From an uncultured Eggerthellaceae bacterium (lineage in GTDB: Bacteria > Actinomycetota > Coriobacteriia > Coriobacteriales > Eggerthellaceae), in assembly GCA_948829205.1 (NCBI GenBank), contig CAQLOA010000053.1:1-8807 (forward strand): a stretch of DNA of 8,807 bases, read 5' to 3'. Positions 8,046 through 8,807 of the stretch are shown here, in pieces. The translations under genes were made by a program, and so were the position numbers. The first letter of the stretch is position 1; every line of letters starts with the position of its first letter. The notes under the pieces are model-generated. The model was not told the origin of the DNA. It saw only the letters and a program-made list of their open reading frames with translations, and did not search any database.

Positions 8046-8807
8046 ATGCACGGCAGCGAACAGACATCCATGCTGGCCCCCATACGCAACTGGTGCCGCG
8101 ACCAGCTGGCCACGTCGGCCGCATTCTGGCTGGAGCACGGAATCGACCCGGTCAACGGGGGCGTGTACACATGCCTCGATAGGAAGGGTGACGTCTACTC
8201 CACCGACAAGAGCGTGTGGATGCAAGGCAGGTGTGCATGGACCTACTCTTACCTGTGCCATGCCTACGGGAAACGCCCCGAATGGCTCGAGGCCGCATCC
8301 AGCTGCCTGTCGTTCCTCGAGGACCACTGCGTCAACCACGGCGCTGGCGACAGGCTATACTTCACCGTCACGGCCGATGGCCGCCCGCTGCGCCAGAGGA
8401 GGTACAACTTCTCTGAAGGCTTCTACTGCATCGGCAACGCCGAGTACTACGGCGTGACCGGTCAAAAGGAACATCTGGAGCGCGCCAGAAGGGCCTATAG
8501 GTCCATATATTCGCTCAACTGGGGCGGAATGCAGGACCCGACCGGCCTCGGACCCAAGACCATCGCCGAGACGCGGTCGGGCCGCTCGCTCGGCGACTCC
8601 ATGATATTCCTGAACATCATCTCGGTAATGAGGCGCGTCGATCCCGCGAACGCAGAAGAGTACGATGCCCACGCACGAGAGTGCACCCGTCGAATCGTCG
8701 AGGAGCACTTCCGTCCCGACCTGGGCTGCACCTTCGAGAACGTGAACCTGGACGGACAGCCCGAGCTCGACTACACCGCAGGCCGCGTCGTGAACCCCGG
8801 CCACGAC
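8046..8807 (+). CDS. N-acylglucosamine 2-epimerase (AGE) family protein, N-terminal part (cut by window edge)
   Basis: This family interconverts N-acetylmannosamine and N-acetylglucosamine (renin-binding-protein/AGE type, an alpha6/alpha6 barrel) in the cytoplasm. The frame is open from the ATG at 8046 to the right edge, giving 254 residues of an expected 390-400. Seen: FWLEHGID at 28-34, NGGVYTCLDRKGDVYSTDK at 37-55, VWMQGR at 57-62, YNFSEGFYCIG at 120-130, and TFENVNLDG at 229-237 running to NPGH at 250-253. These match human and pig AGE blocks that I remember (GGFFTCLGR, VWLQGR, FSECFY, NPGH). Arg62 and His253 would be the catalytic-site Arg and first catalytic His; the second His lies beyond the window. 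GGGAG (8035-8039) is six bases upstream. It is almost certainly co-transcribed with the aldolase, whose ManNAc product it would convert. Other sugar epimerases of the same fold are possible but less likely. Confidence 0.9.
   Translation, partial: MHGSEQTSMLAPIRNWCRDQLATSAAFWLEHGIDPVNGGVYTCLDRKGDVYSTDKSVWMQGRCAWTYSYLCHAYGKRPEWLEAASSCLSFLEDHCVNHGAGDRLYFTVTADGRPLRQRRYNFSEGFYCIGNAEYYGVTGQKEHLERARRAYRSIYSLNWGGMQDPTGLGPKTIAETRSGRSLGDSMIFLNIISVMRRVDPANAEEYDAHARECTRRIVEEHFRPDLGCTFENVNLDGQPELDYTAGRVVNPGHD

Noticed and set aside
7155..8339. 394-codon open frame on the minus strand, opposite the aldolase and epimerase genes
   Set aside because: It spans the junction of two clear plus-strand enzyme genes and has the composition of an antisense shadow; no motif or ribosome binding site supports it.

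Overview
The window is GC-rich, densely coded DNA from what looks like an anaerobic actinobacterium. A member of the Coriobacteriia is a reasonable guess: a NifJ-type pyruvate:ferredoxin oxidoreductase sits in high-GC sequence beside a Tat-exported lipoprotein. The guess rests on composition and gene content only, because there is no rRNA or other marker.

Layout. Positions 1-867 (minus strand) hold the first 289 residues of nifJ, cut by the left edge. A 348-base divergent intergenic region (868-1215) follows, with several inverted and direct repeats. Everything after it is on the plus strand. First comes a Tat/lipobox family 5 solute-binding protein (1216-2877) with a near-perfect intrinsic terminator (2903-2938). 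Next come a new -10 element and a tightly packed ABC transporter operon: a DppB-like permease (3035-3982), a fused DppC-like permease plus DppD-like ATPase (3985-6138), and a DppF-like ATPase (6135-6965). After a 123-base gap with a GC-rich hairpin come a DHDPS/N-acetylneuraminate lyase family aldolase (7089-8042) and, 3 bases later, an N-acylglucosamine 2-epimerase family protein (8046 to the right edge, 254 residues seen).

Working together. Aldolase plus acylglucosamine 2-epimerase is the classic pair for the first two steps of sialic acid breakdown: Neu5Ac to ManNAc plus pyruvate, then ManNAc to GlcNAc. Sialic acid transporters built on the dipeptide (Dpp/family 5) ABC scaffold are known (SatABCD in Haemophilus ducreyi, SiaEFGI in Corynebacterium glutamicum). 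The likely reading is therefore an uptake and catabolism locus for sialic acid or a related acylamino sugar acid, although the automatic label for the transporter would be dipeptide/oligopeptide/nickel. The aldolase keeps the catalytic Tyr and Lys but does not keep the E. coli NanA residues that contact the sialic acid tail, so the exact substrate is open. No sialidase, ManNAc/GlcNAc kinase, deacetylase, deaminase or regulator is visible; they may lie to the right.

The most notable points are the permease-ATPase fusion, loss of the C-terminal Fe-S cysteines typical of Opp/Dpp ATPases, separate transcription of the binding protein and the membrane parts, the divergent aldolase pocket, and unexplained hairpins and repeats in the nifJ/binding-protein intergenic region. 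I found no CRISPR array, insertion sequence, tRNA or rRNA.
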